64,000 nt of DNA from assembly GCA_021401465.1 (NCBI GenBank), contig JADDMT010000009.1, positions 124,001-188,000 of the forward strand, given 5' to 3'. Within the stretch, counting starts at the first letter, position 1. Each line of letters begins with the position of its first letter. The DNA comes from Teratosphaeria epicoccoides. Taxonomy: Eukaryota > Ascomycota > Dothideomycetes > Mycosphaerellales > Teratosphaeriaceae. The notes below the pieces were generated by a model, which worked only from the letters and a program-made list of their open reading frames with translations, did no database searches and was not told the origin of the DNA. Below, in pieces: positions 62,682-64,000 of the stretch. The position numbers and the translations under genes are program-made.

Positions 62682-64000
62682 GATGATGCCAGACAGAGAG
62701 CCATGCAGCTCACACATAAGCAACGATGGCTTGACCCGGCGAAGAAGTCGAGCAAGAGCGGTACGCCTGAGCGTGGACCCGCCCGATTACCTATAACCTA
62801 CGCATTGTGCTGCTGCTCGCACGCCCCATGGCCTCTTCGCCTGCCACTACTTCCAAAATTGCTGGGGTACCTGACCTTTCCTCATTTTCCGAGGAAAGTG
62901 GCGACAAGGTTTCGAGCAAGCAGAGTGGAGGGAGATCGCACTCCCGTTGCCGCACTGCTATACATGCCTATCAACGCATCACGGTGCGTGCTTTCAGGCC
63001 CAGCCATCCCGCTGCGATTGAGGACTCATGCCCGCATGCAATAATGGCGCAAGCCTCGTGTAGCGGAGCGCGCTACTGCTTGAAGAGTTCACCCGCGTGA
63101 GCTTTGATTCCATGATTCCAAGAAGCTTTTGGCTACAACACCACTGAATAAATCCTCACGGCGAATGAGATCTCGAGATGCACCGAAGTCAGCCAATCGT
63201 ACCGTCAACAGATCTCAGATAATCTCCTTCTCACCCGCCGAGCATGTCCCTTCTGAAGGTGACCGAACGGCTGCCAAACCGGTATGGACTACGACTCGGC
63301 AGTTATGACTCGGATGTCATCATTGACGCCCGACTGCCGAGTCATCAATAGACGCGTAGCCGAAGACTGAGCACTTTGACCTTTGGATCTGACAAAGACC
63401 ATATCTAACCAAACGCACAGGAGCTGCGATGGAACGCGTCCGGAAATCTGGCTGCGTCATGGTTTCACGCGAGCGACAGGGGAGGCATGCGGCGTCTCCA
63501 GGCACTTGGCTCTCGGAGGGAAATGCTGGCTAAACGTTCTGGTATCCGCTTCCGAAGAAAGTTACCTAGCCCACTCGACGACATGTTCAGCCAAGAATCG
63601 GCATGCATTTTTCGCGTCTGCACGGTGAATCTTCAGATATTTCTCAAGCCGCAATTAATAATGACTTCCGCTTACCGCCAATATATACGATTCCTGGACG
63701 ATCCGAGATTGGTTTTCGTCTCCCACGCACGCAAATAGATTGTTTCACTGCAAAGAAGACCAGCATACCTAGACATGCCACATGTGCCGATAACAAAAGA
63801 AACTCCACCTGCGTAGGTGTCCTCATAAATGTGTGAACTCACAGTAGGACTCGAGTGTTTCGGATAAATGGAAAGGGTTACGACGTTGTCCTGATGATGG
63901 TCATCTTAGCTCGGCTTGGCATGCGTTGAAGCTGATCATATGACCACACTTCTGCTCTCGGGATCATCGTCGAGGAATGCCTACTTCGGAGCCCTAGGGC
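62682..64000. other. Intergenic to window end
   Basis: No frame is convincing. It should hold the promoter of the disordered-protein gene. An 11-bp inverted repeat (GACTCGGCAGT at 63293..63303 and ACTGCCGAGTC at 63333..63343) could form a stem-loop. Confidence 0.45.
63293..63343. repeat. 11-bp perfect inverted repeat
   Basis: The arms GACTCGGCAGT and ACTGCCGAGTC are perfect complements separated by 29 nt. Confidence 0.8.

Noticed and set aside
1..64000. tRNA, rRNA, CRISPR arrays and intact transposons
   Set aside because: I looked for tRNA B-box-like GGTTCGANTCC, terminal repeats, transposase or reverse-transcriptase motifs and spaced repeats and found none. A covariance-model search was not possible here.

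Overview
The window is nuclear DNA from a filamentous ascomycete (Pezizomycotina). The gene repertoire and protein sequences look most like Dothideomycetes such as the Capnodiales/Mycosphaerellales, but that placement is an inference from recognised families, not from an alignment. The supporting signs are short introns (about 50 to 80 nt, GTRNGT donors, CTNAC-like branch points, CAG/TAG acceptors), GC-rich third positions, dense genes on both strands, and fungal-restricted families (MUB1/samB, mL67/Mhr1, SRP9/21, DUF1308, fungal Mg-chelatase-like proteins). Splice sites were read by eye from reading-frame continuity and consensus sites.

Layout. 1-8.1 kb: a CorA-type Mg transporter cut by the left edge, a MYND protein of the samB/MUB1 family, one weak spliced candidate, and a multi-C2H2 protein. 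8.5-15.8 kb: a small proline-rich protein with a 7-nt first exon, cyanase with a possible mitochondrial presequence, mitoribosomal mL67/Mhr1, a UVRAG/Vps38-like protein and replication factor RPA3. 16.5-23.9 kb: a two-finger C2H2 protein, the glutamine amidotransferase DUG3, and a large C2H2 plus fungal-TF-domain regulator. 23.9-27.6 kb is gene-poor. 27.6-31.3 kb: SRP9/21, a DUF1308 protein and a Pmp3-like membrane protein. 31.7-32.0 kb: a possible gene relic. 32.4-38.9 kb: an MFS transporter, VPS16 and a short kinesin-3-like motor. 38.9-41.7 kb is relic-rich, with a decayed RBR-like reading frame and a diverged direct repeat. 41.7-48.9 kb: an Mg-chelatase-like protein without a Walker A motif, a bestrophin-like channel and a DHX57-type helicase. 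49.4-58.4 kb: an epoxide hydrolase, an AIG2-like protein, a DUF1264 protein, the H3K79 methyltransferase DOT1 and dynactin p62. 60.1-62.7 kb: a large disordered fungal protein. The last 1.3 kb shows no supported gene.

The genes do not form one pathway or a secondary-metabolite cluster. Some functional echoes exist: UVRAG/Vps38 and VPS16 both serve endolysosomal traffic, the kinesin and dynactin p62 both serve microtubule transport, and mL67 plus possibly cyanase act in mitochondria. Four divergent pairs share compact promoters (mL67/UVRAG, SRP21/DUF1308, MFS/VPS16, DUF1264/DOT1). I found no rRNA, tRNA, CRISPR array or intact transposon. No clearly new multi-gene system is visible. The most interesting points are the cyanase presequence, the ATPase-dead Mg-chelatase-like protein, the short kinesin, a 22-bp perfect palindrome and several decayed reading frames.
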